NCBI RefSeq assembly: GCF_030445035.2
Contig: NC_092216.1
Span: 11,843,405 to 11,907,404 of the forward strand
Length of the DNA stretch: 64,000 nucleotides
Direction of reading: 5' to 3'
Source of the DNA: Dasypus novemcinctus
Taxonomy: Eukaryota > Chordata > Mammalia > Cingulata > Dasypodidae
The notes below the pieces were generated by a model. The model was not told the origin of the DNA and did no database searches. It was given only the letters and a program-made list of their open reading frames with translations. Below are positions 23,463 through 37,440 of this stretch, piece after piece. The translations under genes and the position numbers were made by a program. The stretch's first letter is position 1. Each line of letters opens with the position of its first letter.

Positions 23463-25930
23463 CTTTCTTTCTGTGGAGTCAGAGGTCTATGTCTCTCAGA
23501 AGATTTGGGAAACTTTCAGCCAATATTTCTGCCTGCTTTTCCCTTCTCTTCTTCTTCTGGGATGTCTATAATGTTCTTCTTTGTGGGCATCCAGTGTCTT
23601 CTTAATATCCTTAATCTCTTTGCCATCTCATTGAATTTATTAAGGAGATTTGTTTGAACAGCTATGATTAGTTGTCTCAACTCCTTTATGTCACCTGGAG
23701 GCTTATCTTGTTCCTTTAACTGGGCCTTATCTTCCTGTTTCTTGATGGATTGTAATTTTTCATTGGTGTTTTGGCATTTGGTTTAGTATAGTATTTATTC
23801 TGGGTGCAGTTTTTCTTTTATTTTAGAGCTTCCTACACTTTCTGCCTTGCTGGTTGTATAGTAGGACCCAAGGATGTAGTTGGCAATATAAGCTGTGGAG
23901 GCTCAAGTTGCCCTCACTGCCCCATGGACCAAAAAAGTTTCTCCCAACTTTCTCCTTTGCCAGGGTTTGGGACAGAGTCACAGCTGTGTGGAATAATCCA
24001 AGTCATGCAGGCCTAGACTGTAGTTGCCCAGAGAGACTGACAAAGATTCACACCCCCATCTCCCCTGCCTGACATGGGGCTGGAACTGTAGGTGTGGGCA
24101 GCAATCTATGCAGTATGGGTCCAAGATGACCACAGTTGCCCTAGTAGACTTTTTTCCATTCAATTATTCAGTCTGTGCCAGGCAAATTTACCTGCAGTTA
24201 CTTGGATAGGTTGGTTCAGGGTCTGCCAGCCTCCTCCCTGCCAGAGGTGGGGCTGAATCCTAGTCTAGGGTTGCAGGCTGCTCTGGGTGGAAGAAACCAG
24301 TTTGTGCCATCACCATGATTTTCTTCGGTCAGCCTGACTTCCCCTTATGCAGGGGCAGAGTCAAAATGGCAGCTACTGGCCTCCTTCTGACTTGGACAGA
24401 TTCACACCCCAGCTGTTCCCAGGTTATGCTTTAGTCAGCTGTGTCTCCTAATCAGTAGCCAAAATTGGTATCCAACCATCTCCTCCTTCCAAAATCCAGC
24501 CACAGAATAGTTCCAGGGGGAGTTTGTGCCACCAGAGCCAGAGTAGGATAATTGCCAGCCTCTGTGGCTTGGCGCAGGTCTTGGCAGCTTCCTCCCTGCT
24601 GGAGGTAGGGCTGGGGTCTAGGCTAGAGCTGCAATATGATTGGGATGGAGAGAAGGTGGTCCCTACCAGCACCATGATTTTCATTCCACCCCATCTCCCC
24701 TTATGCCATGCATGGAGTTAAGATGGCAGCCACAAGCTTCTTTCTGACTTGGACAGGCTCAAACTTTAGCTGGTTTTTAGGGTTATACATTAGCCCACTA
24801 AACTTACTAATCAGTAGCTGAAATTGGTACCCAACCATCTTTTCCTCTGCCATTTTTGGGAACTGTAGCTTTTAGTTCCAGCCACTGAATAGCTCCTGAG
24901 GTGGCTCATGCCATCAGTGGAGGATGGACTCCAGCCTCCATGGCGTGGAGCACTCTGTTTATGAATCTTCTCTGCAGATGGGCAGTCTCCTCCCTCCATT
25001 CCTTTAAGTATGTTGCAGGATGCTCTTCTGGCTTCCTGAAGCCCCTAGACAGGAGCTTCAGCTGGCTCCAGAGAGCTCTGGGTGTTTGCTAACTGCCCTG
25101 TAGCAGGAGCTGACTCTAGCAGCTCCTTACTTCTCCACATCTTGCTGGTTCCTCCATTATCATTTATGTATATTTACAATTTCTTCAGCATGTTATCCCA
25201 GTGCCTTCTTAATATCCTTAATCTCTTCCTTCACTTCATTAAGGTGCTTCACAATATGTGTTTGGACATCTCTGATTGCTTGTTCCATGTTCTATATCTT
25301 CTGCTGTTTAGTTTGTTCATTAGATCCTGGGCCATGTGTTCCTGGTTCGTAGTATCACTTTAATTTTTTGTTCAAGTTTAGGTATCTGTTTATCTGTATG
25401 GGTTTATTTGGTTGGTTTGCTATTATTTCTAGTGTAGAGTTTTATTTTGTTGTTTTTGTGTATGTGGTAAGGTTTTACTTTGATGCTTCATTTCTTTTAT
25501 TCTATTTCCTTGCTATTGTTTATGTTCCCTTAGGTGGGGAAATTAGTACCAGGGAAAAGGAAAGAGATAAGAATAGAGAAAGAATAATAGCAATAATAAT
25601 GAAAAAATGTAGGAGAGGAGCCATACTCAGGCCAAGGAAAATAAATAATTATTAAAAGTAAAAATATCATAAGAAGTACAGAATACAGGGGAATATGAAT
25701 AGAAAGTGGAACAGAAAAAATGAAATGAGAAATAAAATAGAGGAAGATATATAGAATCAATTAAAAGGTTGGAATGATAAGGAGAGAGGTTAAAAAGAAA
25801 AAAGGAAAGGGAAAAAGAAAGGAAACAAAAAAGAGAAAGAGAAAGAGAAATAAAAAGAAAAACGTTGAAGACCAAAAAAATGAAGTGGAATGAAAGAAAA
25901 ACAACAGAAGATACCATAGGTAGTTAGTGG
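23463..25930 (-). mobile_element. L1 5' part (ORF1/5'UTR side), antisense
   Basis: After a short ORF2 remnant the sequence jumps to ORF1/5'UTR-side material with coiled-coil-type antisense text (CTTCTTAATATCCTTAATCT occurs twice, near 23600 and 25205), a G/C-richer stretch at 24000-25080, and a purine-rich tract at 25555-25910. The endonuclease end of ORF2 is missing. No intact ORF1 is present. Confidence 0.5.
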
Positions 25931-28140
25931 GCAGAGGGTCAAATCTTGTGCAGTGGTAAGGACTGGGATAGGGAAGCACAAGTCATCAATGTTGGAGCTG
26001 TGATGAGGAAGCATTTGACAGAAAGTTTAAGTAGCGATAAGAGGAAACACAGTGCATTCAAGACTGGGCATGTTAAGAACGGGATGCAAAAGCACAGTTG
26101 TCCACTAAGACAAGAAAACACAAGAAAGAGTAGCCAACACTGTGATGTATAACCATATAGCAGAGAGTGAGTGATTTGATAGAAAATAACAGTGCAGATA
26201 TGTCAGCATGAGGATGGAGGAGGAAAAAGGAAATGCTGTAACACTGTGATAAGAAAACAAGGGAATAACTGTACAGAGCAGAGGGTTCAGAGGACACCCC
26301 AAATTAAAACTAAAGAGTAATCACCTGTAAAATAAGGAAAGCATATTCACAGTAGCTGAACTTATTGTTATTAATAAAACAGAAGTAGAGAGGTATGATT
26401 TTGAAAGCAAAGGGAATAGTAGTCAATCCTGTAAATGAGATCACAGGCAGAGTGATGAGGACTGGGATAGGGAAGCACAAGAACAGTGGTCAAAAATTCA
26501 TAAGAAAGTACAAACAGTGGAGAAAACTAGGAATATGATGCACAGGGCAGATGAATAAAAGGTGTGATAACAGAAACACAAAGATGATGAGATTATATGA
26601 TGAGAGATGGCTAGGACAGAATGGTCAACATTCTGTTTAGGAAGCATTGACTTAATGATGACAATGAGTATGGTATTAACAAGGTAAATCAATGCAGTAA
26701 AGTGAAAGCATTGAAGAGAATGAACCATGTAATGAAAAAGCAAAAGGTGGAGTGGAAAAGGCTAGGATAGGGGAGGACAGGCAGGTAGTCAGGGCTGTAC
26801 TGGGGAAGTACAGGCAGAGTAGTCAACAGTAGAGTAGGAAAAAAGAATGCTGAGTAATCAATGCTTTATGGTGAAAAACAAATCAGACTGGTGATGACTG
26901 GGTTCAGGAAGATTAGATAAGGGAAAGAACAGCAGTTTCATTGCAGTGACAGTGTAAGAGCAGGAAGAATCATCAAAACTTGAATGTGGAATGACAGGTC
27001 AAGTGCCCAAACTGTGATGGCAAAAGCAGAAGTATAGGGTAGTGTTGTCAGGACAAGAGATGAAATGGTCAGGGCACTGTAAGAAGAAAAACTCCAAATA
27101 AAGTGTTCAGGACACATATGTGGGAACCACATTCATTGGTCAACTGTGATAAGTATCACTGGGTAGAGTGGGTAATGCTGTGATCAAGAAAAAGATAGTA
27201 TAGTGGCCAAGAGAAGGATTGGAGTAGTATAAGCAGAGTGTAAATATTGTTATAGGATAAGCAAAGGCCATTCTCTGATAGGAAAAGTACCGAAAAAACA
27301 AACCGTTCAAAGCTGTGGAAGGGAATACCATGGCAATGCATTCCATGCTGTAATTGAGAAAACAAATGGATATGTTATCAAGGATAGACAAGGCAAAGTG
27401 ATCAGGTTTTACCAGGATAAGTACTGGGCAAAGCAGAGGTAGGGAAACTCATGGCAGAGTTCAATGTTGTAATATTGGAAACAATGGGTAAAGTTGTTAG
27501 GAATGTGATGGGGAAATCAGGGCACAGATGACAATGCTGAGATGTGGGAGGACAAACAGAATGCTCAAAACATGGAAATGGGACAAACACATGCAATGCA
27601 TCAGCACTGTAATTGCATTGCAAAGGACAAAGTTATGAAGAGTATGTTGAAAAAAGCATAAGGCAGAGAAATCTGAACTAGGTTTGGGAAACAATGGCTA
27701 ATTTGACAGTTTTGTAAAGGTGGAAGATCTGAATAGAGATGGGGAAATTTAGGGAATAATCACAGGAAGGGGTTATAGTTCTCTGACCTGGGATGGGATG
27801 CACGTTGACAAGAGTCAAAACTGGAATGGGGAAGCATAGGAAATGTGGAAATCAAAGGCAAAGTGCTCAGGACTAAAAAGAATGCACAATATGAAGTGTT
27901 CAAACTGTAATGGGGAAGAAACAGCAGAACAGTCAATGCTATGGTGGAGAGGTAAAGGTTAGGTTAGTGAATGCTGTGTGGATTAAGAAAAACGGAGTGT
28001 TGTCAGGGAAGTAATGGTGAAGAACAGGAGTAGAGGATTCTGAGGTAGTAAGTAGAGGCTGACATGGTAAAGAGCAAATGTGTAAAACATGGTAAAGTAT
28101 ATGTGAAAAACCCACAGCTAGCATTGAACTCAATGGGAAA
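25930..28140. repeat. Degenerate ~35-bp tandem repeat, block 1
   Basis: Diverged copies of a unit close to AGCACAAGGCAGAGTGGTCA followed by ATGCTGTGATGGGGA. Examples start near 26774 and 26807. Copies vary in length and sequence, and the array ends where sense L1 text begins near 28140. Open frames on both strands are artefacts of the repeat. Confidence 0.7.
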
Positions 28141-28930
28141 GACTGAAAGTTTCCAGCCAAGATCACAAACAAGACAAGGATGACTACTGTCTCCACTTTT
28201 ATTCAATATGGGTTAGAAGTTCTATCTAGACTATTAAGTTAAATAAAGAAATAAAAGTCTCCCAAACAGGAAAGGAAATAAAAACTTTTATTATTTACTG
28301 AAATGATCCTATGTCTAGAAAGTCCCAAAAGTCCTTAACAAAATTTCTAGGACAAATGGAAGAGTTCCTTAAAGGGGGGGATAAAAAATTAAATATAAAA
28401 AAATTTAGTAGAATTTCTACATACTTCTAAGCAAGCTGAGGAGGAAATCAGAAAAAAAATTCCATTTATAGTAGCAGCTAGTAGAATGAAATATTTAGGA
28501 ATAAATTTAACTGAGGACATAAAGTAGGTGTATTAGAAAACTACAAAACCTTGCTAAAAGAAATCAAAGAAGAGTAAAACAAATGGAAGGACATTCCATG
28601 TTCATGAACTGAAAGACTAAATATCATTAAGGTGTCAATTCTACACAAACTGATTTACAGAGTCAATATAATAATCCCCCTCCAAATCCCTACAGACTTT
28701 TTCCCCAGAAATGGAAAAGCCAATTATCAAGTTTTTTTGGAAAGGTAAGGGGCCAGAAATAGTCAAAATGTCTTTTGAAAAAAGAACAAGCTTGAGAACC
28801 ATCACTTTCTGACTGTTACTTAGCTACATTGGTAAAATAAACAAACTGATGATATTGGCACACAGTTGAATAGATTGACCAATAGAACCAAATTGAGAAC
28901 TCAGAAAAAGACCTTTACATCTATGGTGAA
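28140..28930 (+). pseudogene. L1 ORF2 fragment (RT), sense
   Basis: Reads CCAAGATCACAAACAAGACA, CTACTGTCTCCACTTTTATT (the RT palm region), then AAATATTTAGGAATAAATTT and CATGTTCATGAACTGAAAGA, all typical of L1 ORF2. It is truncated at both ends and full of stops. It stops where a minus-strand L1 3' tail begins near 28931. Confidence 0.75.
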
Positions 28931-31900
28931 GTGAATTCTTTAATAAATAAATTTTATTGATACATATTAATAAACATACAATTTACCCAAAGACTAAAAT
29001 CAGTGGTATTTGTTATAATCACAGTTGTGCATTCATCACTTCAATCATTATTAAAACATTTTTATTATTTCAATAATTATAAAAAAGACAAATGAGAAAA
29101 TTCCTCACTTTCCAATCTCTCTATGCTTCCGCCACCATACATGGTTGCTATTGCTGGCTATTCTACCCAAAGTGCTTAACCAATGGTTTTAGCATTATCC
29201 CAGTGTTGTACATTCATTCATCATCTCAAAATTTTAGGACAATTTCATCAATCCTAAAGGAAAGACTCCAGACCCCTTGGCATTACTTCCTCAGACCTAC
29301 ATAACTACTAATCTCATTTCATCTTTATAAATTGATTTATATTTACATTTTACATAAATGAAATTATATAATATGTAGTACTCTGTGTCTGGGCTCCTTT
29401 GCTTAGTATAATGGGTTTTTGGTTTGTTTTTGTTTATTTGTTTGTTTTTTTGGCCTATATTAACATTTTGTACTTTAGTTTTCATGTGTTCAGCTTCAAA
29501 GAAAAACAGTCATATATTCAATTCTACCCATATTCATATTTCACATAATACATTTATATTTCACTTAATATATTTAGTTCATAATAGGGTATTTTTCCTT
29601 TGGTGTCTGCCTTGCTTCACTCAAGTTTTCTAAGATCATCCATGTTGCAATATGTTTCATGACATTCTTCTTAGCACTTCATTATATTCCACTATGTGAA
29701 TACTCCACAATTTTTCAATTCACTCATCAGTTGATGGACACTTGGGCTATTTTCAACTTTTGACTATCACAAATAATGTTGCGGTGAACATAGATGCCTA
29801 TTTGTGTCACTGCTTTCAGTTCTACTGGGTATATACTGAGCAATGGTATTGCCAGGTATCATGGCAAGTGTATATTCATCTTCCTTAGGAACTACAAAAT
29901 AGTCCTTCACAGTGGCTGTACCATTCTACATTCCCATCAAAAATGAATAAGCATTCCTAACTTTCCACATCCTCTCCAACATTTACACTTTTCTGACTTA
30001 ACAGCAGTCAGTTTAGTATGTGTGAAATGATATCTCTTTGTAATTTTGATTTAAATTTCCTTAATTGCTAGTGATATTGAACATTTTTCGTGTGTTTCTT
30101 CACCATTTGTATTTCTTCTTTGAACAGTTGTCTTTTCAAGTTTTTGCCATTTTTTAAAATCAGATACTTCATCTTTTTATTGTTGAATTGCATGCTCTCT
30201 TTATATATCATGGATATTAAAGCCTAATCAGATATGTAATTGCCAAGTATTTTCTCCCATTGAGTCAACTGCCTTTTCACCCTTTTGACAAAGTCCTTTA
30301 AGGTGCCAAAGTGTTTAATTTTGAGGAAGTCCCACTTATCTGTTTTTTTTTTCTTTTGTTTCTTGTGCTTTGAGATAAGGTTTAAGAAGCTACAGCCTAC
30401 CACAAGATCTTGACGGTGTTTTCCTACATGTCTTCTAGATGTTTTTTAGTTGTTCTTATTTAAATCCTTGATCCATTTTGAGTTAATTTTTGTGTAAAGT
30501 GTGAGATAGGGATCTCCTTTCTTTTGGATAATGGATATCCAGTTCTCCAAGCACAATTTTTTAATAGACTACTCTGGCATATCTAGGTGGGCTTAACAGC
30601 CTTGTCAAAAATTGCTTGACTGTAGATGTGAGAGTCAATTTCTAAGTTCTTGATTTGGCTCCATTGGTCAATCTGTCTGTCCCTATGCCAATACAGTGCT
30701 GTTTTTGCCACTGTAGCTAAGTAATATGCTTTAATATCAGGAAGTGAGAATCCTCCAACTTAGTTCTTTTTTAAGACATTTTTTGACTATTTGGGACCAC
30801 TTACACTTCCAAATAAATTTGATTATTGTCTTTTCAATTTCTGCAAAAAAAAATTGTTATTGGGATTTGTATTGGGATTGCATTAATCTGTAAATTAGTT
30901 TGGGTGGAATTGACATCTTAATATTTAGTCTTCCAATTCATTAATTTAAGTCTTTCTTCCATTTATTTAAGCCTTCATTTTCTTTTAACAATTTTTCTAG
31001 TTTTCTGAATACAGATCTTTTATGTCCTTGACTAAGTATATTCCTAAATATTTGTTTTACTTGCTATTATAAAGGGATTTTTTTTTCTGATTTCATCCTC
31101 AGATTGCACATTAGTAGTGCATAGAAATGCTATTGATTTTTGTATACTAACATTGTATCCCACGACTTTCCTGAATTCATCTATTATTTCTAGTAACTTA
31201 TGTTATGGATTTTTCAGGATTTTCTAGATAAAGAATAGTGAAAAAGTTTTACTTCTTCCTTTTTAAATTTTAGTGCCTTTTATTTCTTTGTCTAGCCTAA
31301 TTCCTCAAGCTAGAACTTCTTTCACAATGTAAAATAATAATGGTGACAGCATCCTTGTCTTCTTTCTGATCTCAGTGGGAAAGCATTCGATCTTTCACTT
31401 ATTGAGTGCTATACTGGCTATAGGTGTTTCTATATACACTTTACTGTATTGAGAAAGCGTTCTCATATTCCTATCTTTTGGGGTGTTTTAGTTTTTATCA
31501 AGAAAGTGTGCTGTATTTTATCAAATGCTTTTTCTGCATCAATTGAATGGATATATGATTTATCTTCTTCAACTTATCAAGATGGTTTATTACACTTACT
31601 GATTTTCTTGTGTAGAACCACCCTTGTATACAGGAATAAAATCCAATTAATTGTTGGTGTAAAATTTTTTAATGTGCTTTTGGATTTGGTTTGCAAGTAT
31701 TTTGTTGAGGATGTTTGCATCTATAGTCATTAGAGATATTGGTTTACAATTTTCTTTTTTCATAGTATCTTTATTTGACTTTGGTATTAGGGTGATTTTG
31801 GCTGCATGGAAAGAATTTGATAGCATTCTTTTGGAAAAGCTTGAGCAAGATTGGTAATAGTTCTTCTTTGAATGATTGGTAGAATTCACCTGTGAAGCCA

Positions 31901-32447
31901 CCTGGTCCTAGGCTTTTCATCTTTGGGAGGTTTTTGATGACCATTTCGATCTCTTCCCTTGTGAATGGTTTTTGAGGTCTTCTATTTCTTCTAAAGTCAG
32001 TGCAGGTGGTTCATGTGTTTCCAGGAATTTGTCCTTCTCATCTACATTTTCTAGTCTTTTTGCATACAGTTATTCTAGTACCCTCTGATGATCTCTCTTA
32101 TTTCAAAGGTCAGTGGGAATGTCCCCCTCTCATTTATGATTTTATTTATTTGCCTATTCTCTTTTTCTCTTTGTTAGTCTAGTTCAGTTTTGTTAAATCT
32201 TCTAGAACAGCCAACTTTTGGTTTTGTTGATTCTATTGGTTTTTTATTCTCAATTTCATTTATTCTGCTCTGACCTTTACTATTTCTTTCCTCTAGCTTC
32301 GTGTGAGATTAGTTTGCTATACTTTTTTCTAGTCCTTCCATGTGTGTAATTTATATCATGTATTTTAGCTCTTTCTTCTTTTTTAGTGTAAGCACTGAAA
32401 TCTATGAATTTCCCTCTCAGCACTGCCTTTGTGGTGTCCCATAGGTT

Positions 32448-35400
32448 TTGTTGTTGTTGTTTACTTTCAAAGTTTTAAAAATTCTTTTATTTAATTGACT
32501 TTTCTTAAAGATACATAGATCACAAAAAATATGACATTAAAAAATATGAAAGGTTCCCATATACTCCACACCCCAACCCAGCCCACTCCTCCCACATCAA
32601 CAACCTTTTTCGTTACTGTGACACATTCATTGCATTTGGTGGATACATTTTGGATCATTGCTGCACTGCATCAATTATAGTTTACACTGCAGTTTACACT
32701 CTCTCCCAGTCCATTGTGTGGGTTATGGCAGAGTATATAATGTCCAGCATCTGTCCCTGCAATATCATCCAGGACAATTTCAAGTACCCAAAATGCCCTA
32801 ATGTCAATATTGCTTCTTCCCACTCCCTGCCCTCAGCAAATACCATTACCTCTGTCTCCACATCAATGATACCATTTCTTCCATTACTAGAATCACAATA
32901 ATTTTATAGTAGAACACCAGTAAGTCCACTCTAATCCATATTTTGTTCTTTATCCTGTGGACCCTGGGATGGCGATGTCCACTCCACCTCTTAATTGAGA
33001 GAGTGCTTATATTCCACGTGGTTGATGGATGCAATTACCTACATGCAGTTGTGGCACACTTGGTTCTTTGGTGTGGTGGTTGAACATATTCACCTCCCTG
33101 CTAGCTGACCTGGGTAAGTCCAACGAACAAAAGGGTAGGAGTTGCAACTCTGCTGAGGCTCAGAGCCCAGCTGGCACATGGTCAGTCCAGAGATTCAAGT
33201 TTCCTGAGTATACACCAACTCCAGCATCAACCACAGGTTCAGTAAAAGTGACACATGAAGCATGTATAGAAAGTGCACATCTGAGTCCAACTCCATCACA
33301 CTCAGGAATACAAATTCCAAAGTAGGACCCACTGACAAGGCACTGAAATCCAGAGCCATCTGCCATGACCATTGAACCTGTGTGTCTCTGTAGCCCTCAG
33401 GAGCACCAGTACCTGAGTTGCATTTACATAGCTGTCTCTTGGATCCTGCTGAGACAGGCATAAGTGTGACCCCTCTGATGACCTCCTGACTGTTTTATGA
33501 AGACTCTTAGCCATATAAACTCATTTGTCTTTACCATTTTCCCCCTTTTATTCAAGGCCTTTTTGTAGTTGCATCACAAGCTAGTGATTGGTAATAGTCC
33601 CTCAGCACCAGGGAGGCTTATCTCCAGGAGTCATGTCCCATGCTGAGGGGCAGATAATGCATCTACATGCTGAGTTTGCTTAGAGAGTGGCCACATTTAA
33701 GCAACATGGAAGCTCTCAGGAGGTAACTCTTAGGCACCCTGCAGCTCTCAGCCTGGTTCATATTTCAGGCACACAGGCTCCTAAGCATAGTCATCAGAAT
33801 CAAGGGCTCATTGGACCATGTTTTTCCACTGGTCTTTGCCCTTGCATGGGGGGAATTGTTGCTGCTCCATTAGGGAATGTTACAGAGCTCCCCTGGCTAG
33901 GAACTCAGTACTCACTCAGTTGTCATTTGTAACTCTAACTACTATGAAAATACCCAACGAATATCTGAACATTTTTATAAACCCTATATACATGCCCTGG
34001 AATATTCCCAACCATGCATACCTCATCAATAACACCTCACACCAGTGTTCCTCCCCTGCCACAGTTGAGCACATCTGTGGTCCAAAACTTCTTCAAAAAT
34101 GAAGCCTAATATCTTGCCAAATTCAATTGGTAGGAAAATGAAATAGTAATGATAAGTTTAAAAATTAGAAATAGAATACATACTAATTTAGAAAAACTAA
34201 AATAAGAATTAAATTGGGGTTTTAAAAAATAAAAAATAACAAAACTTTGTTTTTGGTGTTTTGCCTTTCATCATTGCAATAGGTGTTTCCCTGTATGTAT
34301 AGTAGCAAGGCAATTTCTTTCATTCCTTCCTCATTGTCTACATCATTTTATTTTTAATTTTGTCTTCAAAAATTTTTAGATCACAAGAAAGTCACCTATG
34401 CAATATAGGGGACTTCAATATTATCCAACATACACCCTTTTCCCCCTTCCCCTGGAATGATCTTTTTACATGTTTTTGTTATATTTGCTGTAACTGATGT
34501 ACAGATATTGAAACATAGCTAACAAACATGGTTCTATTTTGGTTTATATTTCAGACTGTACAATTTTCTAAATTTTTACCTTCATTATGATTTATTTATG
34601 GCTTACATTTTAGCCTATAGACTTTTATATATTTTTGGTGAAATTTACCTTGTCTGATATCCACCTTTGCATGATCTTATGGAAAACTTCCATTGTGCCC
34701 CAGTGACCCTGCTTCCATCTATTCTACTCCTGTCTCCCCCTCTCCTCAGGGTGCACAGTGACAACCAAACTTCACTGTTTGAAGGACCAGATTCACATGA
34801 TACTTGCAACAATGCAGAGGGCTTGACACTCTAGAATGTCCTCCCCCATTGGGAGGCATTAATTCTCTTGAGGGACACAATTCCCTATGTCTGAGAACAT
34901 CAGGCATCCCCAGGATATGGGTACACCTTCCCACTCATTGTATGGGTCTCCACCCAATGATATAATGCAATGATATTACAAGATTAGGATTCATACACTT
35001 CCTACAAGCCTGTCCCTGTGCCAGATGTCCCCTATTAATACCTTAAACAGGCAACCCTTCCTTATTATATTATCTAAAGAGTTTCCTCAACATTATAGTT
35101 TCAAGCACATACTCAACAATGCCCTTTGCTCATGTTACCCCTCTTCTTCCCCCAATACCTTGGGACATCTGACCCATCCTCCCAACCCTAGACCCCCTCA
35201 AGTCTGCACAGGCCTACCCAATAGTATTCCTTTATCCTCGTCTTATCCCTTCACTGTACTACTACTTACCTCCAATTTACCATAGATTTCACCACGTAGG
35301 TGTCAGCTCACTAATTTCCTCTCCCTGCCACCAATTCCTGTAAGCCTATCATCCAGTCTTTAGCTCTCTGAGATAGCTTGGTTTGCTTATTTCATATCAG

Positions 35401-36251
35401 AGAGGTCATGTAATATTTGTCCATCAATGCCTGGCTTACTTCACTCACACAAAGTCCTCAAGATTCATCCATGGTATCACAAATGTTTGTACTGTATTCC
35501 TTCTTACAGCTGAGTAGTATTCCATTGTATGTATATACCATGTTTTGTTTACCCATATAGCTATTGATGGGCATTTGAGTTGATTCCAACTTTCGGCAAT
35601 AGTGAATAATGCTGCTATGAACATTGGTGAGCATACATGGGCTTGTGTCCTTGTAATAGGTAATGTCTCCATGTGCTTTACACCCAAATACAAGCAGCAA
35701 AAGAACAAACAGATTAATGGGAACTCTTCAAAATTAAAGTCTTTTGTACCTCAAAGGAGTTTAAGAAAGTGAAAAGACATCCTACCCAATGGGAGAAAAT
35801 ATTTTGTAACCATAAATCTGATAGGAGACTAATATCCTGCATACATAAATAAATCTTATACCTAGAAAGTAAAAAGACAAACAACCCATTTTCAAAATGG
35901 GGCAAGAGATTTGAACAGATGCTTCTCCAAAGAAAAAACACAAATGGCTAAAAAGCACATGAAAAGATACTCAAAGTCACTAGCTATTGGGGAAATGCAA
36001 ATCAAAACTACAATGAGACACCATCTTACTCCCATTGGACTGGTGGCTATTAAAAAACCAAGACTACAAGTATTGGAGAAGATGTGGAGGAACAGGAACA
36101 CTCATCCACTCCTGGTGGGAATCAGAAGGATCCAGCCATTCTGGAGGACAGTTTGGCTATTTTCCAAAAAACTATCTATAGGTTTACCAAATGACCCAGC
36201 AATTCTACTACTGGGTATATAACCACAAGAACTGAAAACAAGGACATATCT
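32448..36251 (-). mobile_element. L1 insertion with two-unit 3' region and 5' inversion
   Basis: A 3,804-bp insertion into an older L1, flanked by CATAGGTT at 32440-32447 and 36252-36259. Right to left, the minus-strand part runs from about 35660 (end of ORF2: TWYIHTMEYYSAV, PWMNLEDFV) through unit B (34345-35400) and unit A (32448-34330) to a T-rich boundary. From about 35660 to 36251 the sequence is ORF2 in plus orientation (ATGCTTCTCCAAAGAAAAAA, TGGCTATTAAAAAACCAAGA, CTACTGGGTATATAACCACA). This inverted 5' end is the signature of twin priming. Confidence 0.8.
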
Positions 36252-36630
36252 CATAGGTTCTTATATGCTGTGTTATCATTTTCATCTCAAGATATTTGCA
36301 GAACACTTTCACAATTTCTTCTTGATTCAATGATTGTTTAAGAGCATGTTGTTTAATCACCATTTATTTATGAATTTCTCCTTTTTCCATTCATTTTTAT
36401 TTCCAGCTTCATTCTGTTATGGTCAGAGAAAGTGTTTTGTATAATTTCAATCTTTTTAAATTAATTGAGACTCATCTTGTTCACAATATATTGTCTGTCT
36501 TGGAGAAAGGATTCATGAACACTTGAAAAGAACATATAACCTGTTGTTTTGGGGTGCAATGCTCTATTGATGTCTGTTAGGCCTAGTTCATTTATCATAT
36601 TATTCATTCTCTCTGTTTATTTATCCTCTG

Positions 36631-37200
36631 TGTTGGAGAAAAGCGGCACTTACCGGGACATGGAGACTGACTGATGACAGGCAGAAAATGTATTTATTGG
36701 GAAGCTTTTCTAATAGAGGGATTCTGAAGAACAGATTTTGGGCCAGCCCCCCACCATGGTGGGGGTTTGAAGAGAGACTTCAGCCCCCTCCTGGAAGAGG
36801 GGGATTTGAATTTATACAGGCCTTTCCTTGGTGCGGAAATGACAGCTGGTGGGAGGTGGTTGAGGGTTTGAGTGAAGTGTAGGGACCAATAGGAGGCCCT
36901 AGAGATGAAATCTTTCCCTGATAGTGACTAGAAGATAGTGAGTTACAGTGTTATGGTTTCTTGGAATGCTGCAGGAGCAGATGTTTCTTTGTTCTGTAGG
37001 GATTTTATCTCTCTCTGATATGTAGTTGGGGAAGGTTTCCATTTCCCTTTACTCCCATTTCTATGTGGTTTCTTTGTTTAACCTGTGGGGAAGTGCCGTG
37101 CCCTTAGACCCATAGGCTTATGGGGGATGAGGTTAGCCTTTCCCCAGTGCATATCAGGGGAAACTGAGCTACACTTGTTAATTACTGCAAACTTCTAACA
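36631..37200 (-). mobile_element. Solo LTR with 5-bp TSD
   Basis: 570 bp, starting TGTTGGAGAAAAGCGGCACT and ending ACTTCTAACA, flanked by CTCTG at 36626-36630 and 37201-37205. L1 ORF2 reads through the empty site. A minus-strand AATAAA (plus GTATTTATTGGG near 36695) puts the LTR on the minus strand. No internal retroviral sequence is left. The family is not identified. Confidence 0.82.
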
Positions 37201-37440
37201 CTCTGACTAGAAGTTCAATCCAATATTGAGAATAGTGTATTGAAGTCTCTAACTATTAGTGTAGAAATATCTATTTCTCTGATATTAGTATTGCTATCCA
37301 GCCCTTTTTTGGTTACTATTTTCATTGATATCTTTCCCCAAACTTTCTCTTTTAATCTCACTGTGTTCTTATTTCTGAATTGAGTATCTTGCAGGCAATA
37401 TATAGATGGCTCATCAATTTTATCCATTTTATCAGTCTGT

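Larger units (their letters stand above)
28931..37440 (-). pseudogene. L1 element, minus strand, split by two insertions
   Basis: L1M-type 3' UTR at 28931-29640 (GTTGTGCATTCATCACTTCA), then antisense ORF2 from about 29640 to 32447, resuming at 36260-36630 and 37206-37440. The breaks are an L1 insertion (32448-36251) and a solo LTR (36631-37200). ORF2 landmarks include TCAACTTTTGACTATCACAA, GGATATCCAGTTCTCCAAGC and TCCAATATTGAGAATAGTGT. The 3' UTR here is short, unlike that of the inserted L1. Confidence 0.8.

Noticed and set aside
25530-26297. Several minus-strand frames rich in F, S and L
   Set aside because: They are the reverse of a purine-rich L1 tract and of repeat block 1. The apparent hydrophobicity is compositional.
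25930-28140. Regular ~35-bp repeats as a CRISPR array
   Set aside because: The repeats are contiguous and degenerate, with no conserved repeat alternating with unique spacers, and the genome is mammalian.
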